Shown: positions 6,379 to 14,959, counted from the stretch's first letter. The stretch is DNA of 26,684 nt from CAYJKB01 sp964370625 (GCA_964370625.1 CAYJKB010000030.1:1-26684), one strand, 5' to 3'. The notes: a model not told the origin generated them from the letters alone. Numbers and translations are program-made.

Positions 6379-8364
6379 ATGAATTTAAAATACAAACATA
6401 CTTTTTTAGTTCCTCTACTTATTATCATATTAATATTATGCTCGCTACTTTGGTATCTTAGAGCTTTTTATCGTGATGACATTATAGAAGTGACAGAGGT
6501 TTATTCACAGACAGGGATTTGGGATCTTTCTGGTATTGATTTTGATGAAACTATAATTAAAGCATATGGAAATGTTGCTAATATAGAAAATGAAATTTTA
6601 TCACCTACTGAATTTGATTTAAGGATTGATGAAGCTGTTGTTTCATCTCCTATTGATGTAAATTCAGCGAGAACGGCGAAATTAATTTTCATAATGCCTA
6701 CAAATAACACATATGCTATACATTTAACTGGAGACTATGCTAGAAGTGTATATATAAATGGAGAACATCGTGGAATTTCTGGGCATCCAGGGGCAACACC
6801 AGAAACTTTTGAAGCAGGGCACGAACTTATGACATTTCATGCTTCATCACAAACTCAACAGATTGAAATGGTTGTAGCAGGTGGTAACTTTGTACATAGA
6901 ACAAGTAGTGGATATGATGAAGTTTTAATTGGAAAGCCAGAAATTGTAGAATTATATATTTCAATTCCTATTTATGTTGAAATACTTACAATAGGTTTGT
7001 TATTTGCATTATTTATTGCACATTTTAGCTTGTCTACGGTATTCCACAAATATTCAATAAATCTTTCTTTTGCATTGCTTTGTATAGTTTGGTGTATTCG
7101 ATTTGGGCTTACAGGAACAAAGGTTTTTTATGAAATTTTTCCAGATATGATTTGGGATATAGCATATAGAATTGAACGGATGACAGTTCCATTAACTGCG
7201 ATTTTATTAATATTCTTAATAAGAAGACAATTTGCAGGAAGTGTCAGTCGAATTAAATTTATTGTTTTTGTAACAATTTTTTCAGTATTTACAATTTCGT
7301 ATGCATTTTTATCAACATATATTATCTCATACTTAGCAATTATTTTAAGCGCTTTTTATGTTATCGCAATTACTATTGTTATAATAGATTTAATTAAATG
7401 GGTGCCGAGAAATATAAGGACAAAAACCATATACACAGAGCATTTTGTTGCATTTGTATCACTTGCAGTATTTTTCGTTGCAGCAACAGTTGATGGAATA
7501 TATTATATAAATATGGATAATTTTCCTGACAATATGACAATATCGGAAACAGCAATGCTTGTTTTTGCATCATATGAAATGATATCTATGTTCTTCGGAA
7601 CAACAAGGCGTGTTGAAATTGCAAGGCAAGCCGAGCGGGAAAGCAGAATACGTGCTGAACAGCTTGAAAGCTTTATGCAAATGAAAGCACATTTTATGAC
7701 AATTATAGCGCATGAGATTAAAACACCACTTGCTGTAATTATGGGTGGTGCTGATGAAACATTAGAACTTATCAACATGGAAGATATTGATTTTGACACA
7801 ATAGAAAACGACCAAAAAATTATTATAAACACAGTTAAAGACCTTAATGCTACAGTTTTTGATTTGCTAGATACAACGGCACTTGAGACAGGTAGATTAT
7901 CTGTTGAACGTTTACCTTTAAACTTAGGGGATTTTCTTCATAAAGTTGCTAAACAATATCATATGCAAATTGAAAGAAAAGGCAATAAGCTAACAGTGGA
8001 AGTCGAAGAAGATTTGCCACTTGTCTATGCAGATGAAAAAAGATTAAGACAAGTATTATTAAATCTTTTATCAAATGCATCAAGACATACATTTAATGGG
8101 GAAGTATCTATTAAATTATGGGAAAGAAACAATAAACAATATGTATCGGTATCAGATACGGGTACAGGTATTTCAACTGATGTGTTAGGTAAACTTACAA
8201 AGGGTTATATCGATGGAGGACCTCATGGTTTTCGTGGTGGTATTGGTATGTATGTTTGCCAACAAATAGTGTATGCACATGGCGGAGATATTACAATTGG
8301 AAGTAAAGAGGGCATTGGTACGTCGGTTACGTTTTCAATTCCACAGCAAGAAGATGAGGAGTAA
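6379..8364 (+). CDS. Membrane sensor histidine kinase with a 7TMR-DISM-like input module
   Basis: 661 residues. Transmembrane helix 1 spans about residues 9-27. An extracytoplasmic beta-rich domain follows (about 30-195, with a YARSVYINGEHRG segment resembling DISM/galactose-binding-like sensor domains). About seven further transmembrane helices (about 197-410) resemble the 7TMR-DISM arrangement. A short coiled linker leads to a HisKA domain with phospho-acceptor His445 in IIAHEIKTPL. The ATPase domain has an N box (NLLSNASRHT), a G1 box DTGTGI (Asp593) and a G2 box GGIGMYVCQQIV. All catalytic motifs are present, so it should be an active kinase. The stop codon is 6 bp before the response regulator gene, whose ribosome binding site overlaps the kinase 3' end, indicating a two-gene operon. 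DISM modules often bind carbohydrate-like or other small ligands outside the cell; the ligand here is unknown. Confidence 0.9.
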   Translation: MNLKYKHTFLVPLLIIILILCSLLWYLRAFYRDDIIEVTEVYSQTGIWDLSGIDFDETIIKAYGNVANIENEILSPTEFDLRIDEAVVSSPIDVNSARTAKLIFIMPTNNTYAIHLTGDYARSVYINGEHRGISGHPGATPETFEAGHELMTFHASSQTQQIEMVVAGGNFVHRTSSGYDEVLIGKPEIVELYISIPIYVEILTIGLLFALFIAHFSLSTVFHKYSINLSFALLCIVWCIRFGLTGTKVFYEIFPDMIWDIAYRIERMTVPLTAILLIFLIRRQFAGSVSRIKFIVFVTIFSVFTISYAFLSTYIISYLAIILSAFYVIAITIVIIDLIKWVPRNIRTKTIYTEHFVAFVSLAVFFVAATVDGIYYINMDNFPDNMTISETAMLVFASYEMISMFFGTTRRVEIARQAERESRIRAEQLESFMQMKAHFMTIIAHEIKTPLAVIMGGADETLELINMEDIDFDTIENDQKIIINTVKDLNATVFDLLDTTALETGRLSVERLPLNLGDFLHKVAKQYHMQIERKGNKLTVEVEEDLPLVYADEKRLRQVLLNLLSNASRHTFNGEVSIKLWERNNKQYVSVSDTGTGISTDVLGKLTKGYIDGGPHGFRGGIGMYVCQQIVYAHGGDITIGSKEGIGTSVTFSIPQQEDEE

Positions 8365-8370
8365 TTAATT

Positions 8371-9075
8371 ATGGGTGATAAAATACAGATTTTACTTGTA
8401 GAAGATGATATTAATGTATCAGGTTTTAATGAGAGAAAACTTAGAAGAACTGGATATGATGTTTTAACAGCTGAAACTTTAGCAGAAGCTAGACATCATT
8501 TAAAAGATAATCGACCAGATTTAATAGTATTAGACGTGATGTTACCTGACGGAAGTGGATTTGATTTATGTACAGAAATCAGAAAAACAATGACAGTTCC
8601 TGTACTTTTCTTAACAGGCAAAACACAAATAGCAGATAAAATTGAAGGGCTTAACGGTGGCGGTGATTACTATATGACAAAGCCGTATGACTTTGATGAA
8701 TTTACAGCAGTAGTTGCAAGTTTACTTCGCAGAGCAGAACGTCCTTCAACATCTCAAGCTCCAACAGGTGCTACAGAAAGCATTTCACAAGGTTCGCTTG
8801 TTCTTGATACAGTATCTAACAGTGCAATGGTTGAAGGTAAAGATTTACTTTTAACACCAAAAGAATTTGCATTATTATCCTTATTAGTTCAAAATATGGG
8901 AAAATCACTGACAGGTGAATTTTTATATGAAAAAGTATGGAACGTACCTATGGCAAGCGATGGACGTGCATTATGGGCACAGCTTTCAAGGCTTCGTAAA
9001 AAATTAGAAGCAACTGCAAAAATTATATTACATAATGATAGAAATACAGGATATTATCTTGAGTTCTTAGAATAA
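8371..9075 (+). CDS. OmpR/PhoB-family response regulator
   Basis: 234 residues. The N-terminal receiver domain (about 5-120) has the acidic pocket VEDD (Asp12, Asp13), phospho-acceptor Asp55 in IVLDVMLPDG, the conserved Thr in FLTGKT and the conserved Lys in TKPYDFDE. The C-terminal winged-helix DNA-binding domain (about 135-232) has LTPKEFALLSLLVQNMGKSLT and ends in RLRKKLEA....RNTGYYLE, typical of the Trans_Reg_C fold. GAGGAG lies just before the start, overlapping the end of the kinase gene. It is the partner of the upstream sensor kinase. A strong terminator follows, and no target gene is obvious nearby. Confidence 0.92.
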   Translation: MGDKIQILLVEDDINVSGFNERKLRRTGYDVLTAETLAEARHHLKDNRPDLIVLDVMLPDGSGFDLCTEIRKTMTVPVLFLTGKTQIADKIEGLNGGGDYYMTKPYDFDEFTAVVASLLRRAERPSTSQAPTGATESISQGSLVLDTVSNSAMVEGKDLLLTPKEFALLSLLVQNMGKSLTGEFLYEKVWNVPMASDGRALWAQLSRLRKKLEATAKIILHNDRNTGYYLEFLE

Positions 9076-9080
9076 AAATA

Positions 9081-9136
9081 AGGGGGTGTGTCGCAATGCG
9101 ACACACCCCCTAAAACAAATCAGGATTTGTTTTAAT
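9081..9136. terminator. Bidirectional terminator between the convergent regulator and SnoaL-like genes
   Basis: A perfect 13-bp GC-rich stem GGGGGTGTGTCGC (9082-9094) / GCGACACACCCCC (9098-9110) with loop AAT. A second hairpin AAAACAAAT / ATTTGTTTT (about 9112-9133) lies next to it. On the minus strand the first stem is followed by TTATTTTTATT; on the plus strand the second hairpin supplies T's. It can end both convergent transcripts. Confidence 0.85.
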
Positions 9137-10180
9137 TTATTTCTTGTTTTCAGCCTTTGGATTTAAAATAGATGAAGTACGTGCAAAAACATCGAGTCCT
9201 TGTTGTTTAAACCAGTATGGTAAATCAATAAATACCCAGTTTTCATCAATCATATTATCATTACAAGAATATACATCAACAACAAACATTCCAGCAGCTT
9301 CTTTGCCCTCTGTCATACCTAAGTAACCACCTTTGTTACGGTTAGTTAAGTTTGGCCAACCAAACCAAGCAGCAAAATCACCTTCAGCGAAACGAACTTT
9401 ATGACCAACAAAACGCATATCGCCTAAACCATCAGAGAAAGGTCCTTGATGTTGTTGAATATAACGTGAAATTGTATAAGTAGCACCGATACCACAAGGG
9501 CCATACCAAGTCATTTTCTTAGAGAATGTACGAGAATATACTTCAACTGAATAATCAAAATCAATAGGATCTTCAGTCTCATTAACCAAACCACCATCAA
9601 CCAAATCATCACACATACGGCTAACTAAAGCAAGGCTTGCTTCGCTGCTAGCAGGGTCAGCATCTTCGAAAAGTAAACCATTGTGTCTACGTGGACCAGG
9701 GTATACAAAAAATTCAGCTGTTGAAGGAGGTAATGGATACATTCCAGCTTGTTGCATAAGCCCGATAAGGTCAAGGTGTAAACAAGATTTTGTGATTTTT
9801 CCATCAGTTACACAAATAAATTCAACATATCTAAGACTTGCCATTTTTGCAGTAGGTCGAATTCCAAGCCATTCTTCATCGAATAAACCTACAAAATGTC
9901 CCATACTCATAAGCCAAACTTCATCAGAATACATATTATCACCAGCGATAAAAATATCTTGACGACGACTGATAGAACTCAACGCAGTTCTCATAGGTGC
10001 CCAAACTGATTTTGCAGCTTCATCAGCGCCATTCATTTCACGAAATGGATAAACGCTTCGCATTTCATAATCATCACTTACATATTCAGATAAAACTTTT
10101 GATAAATCTGAAATTTCACATTCTTCAATAGCATTAATGTATTGAAGTGCAATCTTTTTTTCTGCAGAATATTTTCCCAT
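9137..10180 (-). CDS. SnoaL-like / NTF2-fold protein, two tandem domains
   Basis: 347 residues built from two NTF2-like cone-fold domains, about residues 8-150 and 185-330. The first carries the SnoaL-type pattern GHFVG..DEEWLGIRPTAKMASLRYVEFICVTDGKITKSCLHLDLIGLMQQAG: a glycine-rich strand, 'dGkI', then a His-Leu-Asp, ending 'GLMQQ(A/L)G'. This matches the ester-cyclase/polyketide-cyclase branch of the fold. The second is more divergent (GIGATYTISRYIQQHQGPFSDGL, then GWPNLTNRNKGGYLG). Cytoplasmic; no signal peptide. AGGAG precedes the start. It lies 22 bp downstream of the sodium symporter gene in the same operon, so its substrate is probably derived from what that symporter imports (inference). 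SnoaL-like folds catalyse isomerisation, dehydration or cyclisation; the reaction here is unknown. Confidence 0.75.
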   Translation of the reverse strand: MGKYSAEKKIALQYINAIEECEISDLSKVLSEYVSDDYEMRSVYPFREMNGADEAAKSVWAPMRTALSSISRRQDIFIAGDNMYSDEVWLMSMGHFVGLFDEEWLGIRPTAKMASLRYVEFICVTDGKITKSCLHLDLIGLMQQAGMYPLPPSTAEFFVYPGPRRHNGLLFEDADPASSEASLALVSRMCDDLVDGGLVNETEDPIDFDYSVEVYSRTFSKKMTWYGPCGIGATYTISRYIQQHQGPFSDGLGDMRFVGHKVRFAEGDFAAWFGWPNLTNRNKGGYLGMTEGKEAAGMFVVDVYSCNDNMIDENWVFIDLPYWFKQQGLDVFARTSSILNPKAENKK

Positions 10181-10202
10181 AACAAATTCTCCTAAATCTT
10201 TT

Positions 10203-11780
10203 TTAACTTAGCCATAATAGCACTATAAATTGTATAATAAAAAATGCAATTTGGATATATGCATATTTATCAAACGTACCTGGGATATCAACTTTATCAT
10301 TACCATCAGCAATCATTTTTCGTCTTTGACCGAATAAAGTGTATTGCTCAATGTGGGATACATCAGTTTTCCCACCAATAATAAGGCTTGCAATGTAACC
10401 TACTAAACTTGCTACAATTGTTCCAACAACACTATACCATAACCAGTTTGTCGGCGTGAATGATAATAGCCATGTTGCAATACAACCAGCAACAAATCCT
10501 ATTGAAACACCTAAATCATTTGCTTTATGTGTAAACATGCCTAGTAAGAATACTGCAAAAATTGAACCACCTATGAATGAAATATATCCACCAACTGTTG
10601 CAAGAACTGATGCAGTAGTTCCGCCAAAACCTAAAATTGTAAATGCGATTATAACAACTCCAAATATTGCAGTAAATGCAATAGTATGCTTCATTGTTGC
10701 TTCTTCACCATTTTTAGCAAAATGTGGTTCGAAAATATTTTTAACAAAAACTGTAGTCATTGAGTTTAATAATGAATCGATAGATGACATTGCTGCAGCA
10801 AAAACAGCAGAAATCATAAGACCTAATAAACCTGTTGGTAAATGATTTAAAATAAACTCAATCATTACAAGGTTTGATGATTCAAATTGTGCACCGTTGT
10901 AGAAAGAATACATAATAATACCAACGAACATAAAAATCATAAACATAGTATTCATTATAATTCCGCTACTTGCTAGAGAAGATTTCGCAGCTTTTATACT
11001 TTTGCTTGAAATCATACGTTGAACTTGTGATTGGTCTGCTAAATAATATTGCCCCCACATAGTCATACCACCAATTAATGCAACCCAGAATCCATTTTCA
11101 AGTGTGATATCAAAAGAGAAATTAAGTGCATTCATTTTTCCGGCTGCACGGGCAACTTCAACAGTTTCTAAAAATCCAATATCAAGGCTATTTAATGAGA
11201 TTACAATAGTTGCAATTAATCCAACCCAAAGTACAACCATTTGAATTGCATCAGTCCATATTACAGCCTTAATACCACCGATTATAGTATACAATATTAC
11301 AACAATTACTATAATTGGCACAATTACAGTAAGCTCCCAGCCTGTAAGTTGCTGAATTATCAGAGAAGGTATGTAAACCATAGAACTTATTTGAAATGTT
11401 GCCATAAGCAAAAATCCAATAGAAGATAACATTGCGCTTTTCTTGCCAAATCTCATATCAACATATTGATAACAAGACGTAACCTTTAAATTATATAAAA
11501 ATGGAATAAAGTAAACAGAGGCCACAAGCAATACAAGTGGAATACTGAATTGTAACATAAATGCTGAAATACCAGATGAATAAGACCAACCAGGGCCACC
11601 TATAAATCCATTTGCACTTATTGTTGTAGCAGCAATTGAAAGTGCAACAGGAAGCCACGGCATAGAGCGTCCACCAACAAAATAATCTTCCTGAGTTTCA
11701 TTACTGCGACTGAGCATAAACCCCATAAAAAGTAGTGCTAATATATATATCACTACAATACTAATATCTAACATTGACAT
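10203..11780 (-). CDS. Sodium:solute symporter (SSS family)
   Basis: 525 residues from the chosen start, typical of the SSS (SLC5-like) family, with about 13 hydrophobic helices. The N-terminus has the characteristic NETQEDYFVGGRSMPWLPVALSIAATTISANGFIGGPG segment (sodium/substrate region around helix 1). Helix 5-6 carries YTIIGGIKAVIWTDAIQ, a family hallmark. The start at 11780 follows AAAGGGG. The longest open frame would begin at 11873, but that lies inside the promoter at 11845-11873, so those 31 extra codons cannot be made from that promoter. The substrate is unknown; relatives carry sugars, acetate, proline, sialic acid and others. It forms an operon with the SnoaL-like gene and is next to a LacI-family regulator whose presumed operator overlaps its promoter. 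Confidence 0.92.
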   Translation of the reverse strand: MSMLDISIVVIYILALLFMGFMLSRSNETQEDYFVGGRSMPWLPVALSIAATTISANGFIGGPGWSYSSGISAFMLQFSIPLVLLVASVYFIPFLYNLKVTSCYQYVDMRFGKKSAMLSSIGFLLMATFQISSMVYIPSLIIQQLTGWELTVIVPIIVIVVILYTIIGGIKAVIWTDAIQMVVLWVGLIATIVISLNSLDIGFLETVEVARAAGKMNALNFSFDITLENGFWVALIGGMTMWGQYYLADQSQVQRMISSKSIKAAKSSLASSGIIMNTMFMIFMFVGIIMYSFYNGAQFESSNLVMIEFILNHLPTGLLGLMISAVFAAAMSSIDSLLNSMTTVFVKNIFEPHFAKNGEEATMKHTIAFTAIFGVVIIAFTILGFGGTTASVLATVGGYISFIGGSIFAVFLLGMFTHKANDLGVSIGFVAGCIATWLLSFTPTNWLWYSVVGTIVASLVGYIASLIIGGKTDVSHIEQYTLFGQRRKMIADGNDKVDIPGTFDKYAYIQIAFFIIQFIVLLWLS

Positions 11781-11844
11781 AAATTTACCCCTTTCGCTTT
11801 GAGCGTCTTTTATACCTTGTCTAGAATTGGTATCTATAGGCATA

Positions 11845-11873
11845 AGTATACAATCAAATGATAACGATGTCAA
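11845..11873 (-). promoter_or_regulatory. Promoter of the symporter operon
   Basis: Minus strand TTGACA (11868-11873), exactly 17 bp, TATACT (11845-11850). It predicts transcription starting near 11838, which leaves a leader of about 58 nt before the start codon at 11780. Confidence 0.8.
11859..11872. promoter_or_regulatory. Candidate LacI-family operator over the symporter promoter
   Basis: TGATAACGATGTCA is an imperfect 14-bp palindrome centred on CG (5 of 7 pairs match), the usual form for LacI/GalR-family operators. It overlaps the -35 box and spacer of the symporter promoter, a position where binding would repress. Confidence 0.45.
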
Positions 11874-12066
11874 TTGTGTTTCATGAAGTGCCTTCGCACA
11901 AATAAAAATAAGACAATCAAATATTTGGGAAAAACTAACAAATTAAATGTGAATATTTATTGATTTTGTCATTAATTTGATATGTCGATTATTAAAACAT
12001 CGGTTTATTTAGATAAAATGATGATTTTAAGGGATTTCATTTGTTTATTTTAACGATTAAAGTAAT

Positions 12067-13095
12067 TTAACCGAATTTGTTTTTTCTTTTATATAACACA
12101 CTTTCTCGCTCTATGATTATTCCTTCAATTCGCTTTTGTATTATTGGATGTGATGGATTGTTTATCTTGCCAATTAAATAAGAAATTGCATCATGACTGC
12201 ACTGTGTTATAGGGTCACGAAGAGTTGTAAGTTTCGGATAAAAATACCAACCTATGTTGTAATCATTGTGACCAATTATAGATAAATTGTTTGGAATGCT
12301 AATTCTACGTTTTTCAAGCATTTGCATTAAAACACCGGCAATGCCATCCCATTGAACATAAAGCACATCTGCTTTTAATATTTCATCCATATACAAATCA
12401 AGTATTTCAGAAGTTCTATCCGTTTCCATAGAATGATGTAATACTTTAGGTTCTTTCCCTGCTTTACACATTGTTTCAATATATCCTTGTGTGCGTAAAA
12501 AATAACTTGTTCTGTCTAGTTTATTTGTAATCGTATAGATGTTTTTAAAACCAAGATTTAATAAGTATTGTGTAACTAATGCGCCATTAGCAATTTCATC
12601 AAAAAGAACATATGGCGAATTCTTGAAACAACTAGGGGGTTCTATCCCTGTGAATACATATGGGATTTTATTTTTAGACAAAAATTCCATATCATTTGAC
12701 GTTAAATCATCAGCAACAAATAAAAAACCATCAGCAATTTTTTGCTCCCAAATACGACGTATCATACTATTGCCATTTATATCATAAGATACATTTACTA
12801 TGTAATTATATGAGAATTTGTCCATTTGTATCATTAAACTATGCTGAAAATTCATACAACCAACTATGCAATGCGAATTAAATAGCATATCTCTTGAAAA
12901 AATGATAGCTATACATTTAGTTCGTTCAACTTTAGGACGTCTAATTCTTGCATTATGAATATATCCATGTTCAGCAGCAAGTTTACGAATTTTATCTTTT
13001 GTAAATTCAGATATTTCCCTGCTGTCATTTAATGCACGTGTAACAGTAGAATAGCTGACACCTGCAAGTTTTGCTAAAGTTTTACGGTCGATAAT
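12067..13095 (-). CDS. LacI-family transcriptional regulator with a non-canonical start codon
   Basis: 342 residues if read from ATT at 13095-13093. The first 60 residues form a full LacI-type helix-turn-helix plus hinge (KTLAKLAGVSYSTVTRALND, then EISEFTKDKIRKLAAEHGY). The periplasmic-binding-protein-like sensor domain follows (for example ADVLYVQWDGIAGVLMQMLEKR and SIIGHNDYNIGWYFYPKLTTLRDP). No ATG, GTG or TTG occurs between the upstream in-frame stop and the HTH; the first ATG is at 12888, inside the sensor domain. A near-consensus ribosome binding site (AGGTGGTGA, one mismatch to AGGAGGTGA) sits just before ATT (13095) and ATC (13092), and a promoter lies at 13122-13151. Starting at ATT gives exactly the family's usual N-terminal length. 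A sequencing error replacing ATG is the main alternative. It probably controls the neighbouring symporter/SnoaL operon. Confidence 0.85.
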   Translation of the reverse strand: MIDRKTLAKLAGVSYSTVTRALNDSREISEFTKDKIRKLAAEHGYIHNARIRRPKVERTKCIAIIFSRDMLFNSHCIVGCMNFQHSLMIQMDKFSYNYIVNVSYDINGNSMIRRIWEQKIADGFLFVADDLTSNDMEFLSKNKIPYVFTGIEPPSCFKNSPYVLFDEIANGALVTQYLLNLGFKNIYTITNKLDRTSYFLRTQGYIETMCKAGKEPKVLHHSMETDRTSEILDLYMDEILKADVLYVQWDGIAGVLMQMLEKRRISIPNNLSIIGHNDYNIGWYFYPKLTTLRDPITQCSHDAISYLIGKINNPSHPIIQKRIEGIIIERESVLYKRKNKFG

Positions 13096-13121
13096 CTCAC
13101 CACCTAAAATAATTTAATTAC

Positions 13122-13151
13122 AGTTTATCATAAGATTTTATGATTTTTCAA
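13122..13151 (-). promoter_or_regulatory. Promoter of the LacI-family gene with a palindrome filling the spacer
   Basis: Minus strand TTGAAA (13146-13151), 18 bp, TAAACT (13122-13127). The spacer contains the perfect inverted repeat TCATAA-4 nt-TTATGA (13128-13143), a possible operator for autoregulation. Confidence 0.55.
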
Positions 13152-13211
13152 GTAGTAGTTATAGATTATTTTTATGATAACCTTCAGATACTAAAAAATT
13201 ATTTAAATCAC

Positions 13212-13246
13212 AAAAAAGTCAGAGGTGTGTCACATTATGACACACC
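13212..13246 (-). terminator. Intrinsic terminator of the ABC-F gene
   Basis: A 9-bp stem GGTGTGTCA (13224-13232) / TGACACACC (13238-13246) with loop CATTA, then six T's on the minus strand (13212-13217), 10 bp after the ABC-F stop codon. Confidence 0.85.
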
Positions 13247-13255
13247 CCAAATAAA

Positions 13256-14809
13256 TTATATGATTTTTAGCGTCCAATCTTCTACATTCCAAATATCTGT
13301 AACAAAATCTTGATAGAAAGTCGGCTCATGACAAACGATTAAAATTGAACCTTTATAGGCTGTCAAAGCTCTTTTAAGTTCTTCCTTAGCATCGGTATCT
13401 AAATGGTTTGTAGGCTCATCAAGGATTAACCAATTTGCTTCTTTTTGCATAAGTTCACAAATACGAACTTTAGCATTTTCACCACCACTAAGCACACGCA
13501 TTTGACTTGTAATATGCTCTGTGGTTAGTCCACATTTTGCAAGCGCACCACGCACTTCTGCATTTGTATATGATGGGAATTTATCGTTAATATATTGCAG
13601 AGCTGTAATATCACTATCACGACCTGCTTCTTGCTCAAAATATCCTGCTTGAAGATAATCACCCAAAATGCTTTTGCCTGAAATTGCTGGGATTTTGCCT
13701 AATATCGTTTTAAGCAATGTAGTTTTACCTAATCCATTTGTACCAGTGATTGCAAGTTTTGTTCCACGTTCAATGTTGAAATTTAATGGTTTTGTAAGAG
13801 CTTCACCATATCCAATAACCAAATCTTGAGCTTCAACTAAAAATTTTGATGGAGTTCTAGCTTCTTTAAATGTAAAAGAAGGTTTTGGTTTTTCACGAAC
13901 TTTTTCAAGCACATCCATTTTATCAAGCATCTTTTGTCTTGAACTTGCCATGCCACGTGTAGCAACTCTGGCTTTATTACGTGCAATAAAATCTTCCATT
14001 TTTTCAATTTCAGCTTGTTGACGTTCATAGGCTTTTTGTTGTTGAGCAAGCTTGATTTCATTCATACGTAAAAAGTTGTTATAATCGCCTGTATAACGAG
14101 ATAATTCACCTTCGTTTACATGATAAATTACATTTACAACATCATTCATAAATTCTACATCATGAGAAATTAATATAAATGCATTTTCATATTCTTGTAA
14201 ATAACGTTTTAGCCATTCGATGTGTTCTGCATCTAAATAGTTCGTAGGTTCATCTAAAAGTAAGGTAGATGGGTTTTCAAGTAATAATTTAGTTAATAAA
14301 ACTTTAGTACGTTGACCACCTGAAAGTTCAGAAACATCACGAGAAAGTCCTATATCCATCAAACCTAAACCAGAGGCAACTTCAGCTATTTTTGTATCAA
14401 TATCATAAAATCCACTATGCTCAAGGATTTGACCGATTTCTCCAGCTTCTTCCATTAAATCATCAATATCTGCACCATCTTCAGCTGTTTTTTCATACAA
14501 ACCAAGCATTTTTTGCTCAAGTTCAAATGCATGGGAAAATGCATCTTTAAGCACATCATTAATTGTCATACCTTTCTGAAGTGCCACATGTTGATCCATA
14601 TATCCGACTGTTACATTTCGTGACCATTCAACAGTACCCTCGTCAGGTTCAATTTTCCCTGTGATAATGTTTAAAAATGTTGATTTGCCTTCACCATTTG
14701 CACCAACTAAACCGATATGCTCGCCTTTAAGCAATCTGAAAGATGCATTGTCTAGAATTGTTCTGCCTCCAAAATCATGGGAAACATTTGTTACCGTAAG
14801 TAAACTCAT
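13256..14809 (-). CDS. ABC-F family ATPase (tandem nucleotide-binding domains)
   Basis: 517 residues with two ABC ATPase domains and no membrane segments. Domain 1: Walker A GANGEGKS (residues 36-43), signature LSGGQ, Walker B LLLDEPTNYLD. A charged linker of about 80 residues follows (about 235-315, rich in Lys/Glu/Gln, with NKARVATRGMASSRQKMLDK). Domain 2: Walker A GTNGLGKT, signature LSGGE, Walker B LILDEPTNHLD. This is the ABC-F plan. ABC-F proteins bind the ribosomal E site and act as translation factors or antibiotic-protection proteins. It most resembles housekeeping Firmicute YkpA/YbiT-type members rather than a known resistance class, but the subclass cannot be settled from sequence reading. 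AAGGAG precedes the start; it has its own promoter and terminator. Confidence 0.9.
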   Translation of the reverse strand: MSLLTVTNVSHDFGGRTILDNASFRLLKGEHIGLVGANGEGKSTFLNIITGKIEPDEGTVEWSRNVTVGYMDQHVALQKGMTINDVLKDAFSHAFELEQKMLGLYEKTAEDGADIDDLMEEAGEIGQILEHSGFYDIDTKIAEVASGLGLMDIGLSRDVSELSGGQRTKVLLTKLLLENPSTLLLDEPTNYLDAEHIEWLKRYLQEYENAFILISHDVEFMNDVVNVIYHVNEGELSRYTGDYNNFLRMNEIKLAQQQKAYERQQAEIEKMEDFIARNKARVATRGMASSRQKMLDKMDVLEKVREKPKPSFTFKEARTPSKFLVEAQDLVIGYGEALTKPLNFNIERGTKLAITGTNGLGKTTLLKTILGKIPAISGKSILGDYLQAGYFEQEAGRDSDITALQYINDKFPSYTNAEVRGALAKCGLTTEHITSQMRVLSGGENAKVRICELMQKEANWLILDEPTNHLDTDAKEELKRALTAYKGSILIVCHEPTFYQDFVTDIWNVEDWTLKII

Positions 14810-14846
14810 TAAATTTGCTCCTTAATAAAAAAATACCATTGTTTCT

Positions 14847-14875
14847 ATTCTAGCATAAAATTAATAGTATTTCAA
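14847..14875 (-). promoter_or_regulatory. Promoter of the ABC-F gene
   Basis: Minus strand TTGAAA (14870-14875), 17 bp, TAGAAT (14847-14852), about 38 bp before the start codon. Confidence 0.7.
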
Positions 14876-14959
14876 AAGGAAATATGCTTTTAAATAAATA
14901 ATTATTTTTTCTTTTTTTAAAGAAAGTTGTTATTTAATTAAATGAAAATGAAAAATGCA

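Noticed and set aside
10456..10845. 129-codon plus-strand frame opposite the symporter gene
   Set aside because: Antisense shadow; its composition mirrors the membrane helices of the real gene and no start signals are present.
11781..11873. 31-codon N-terminal extension of the symporter
   Set aside because: It spans the promoter (-35 at 11868-11873, -10 at 11845-11850), so it would not be in the mRNA; the family N-terminus begins at the chosen start.
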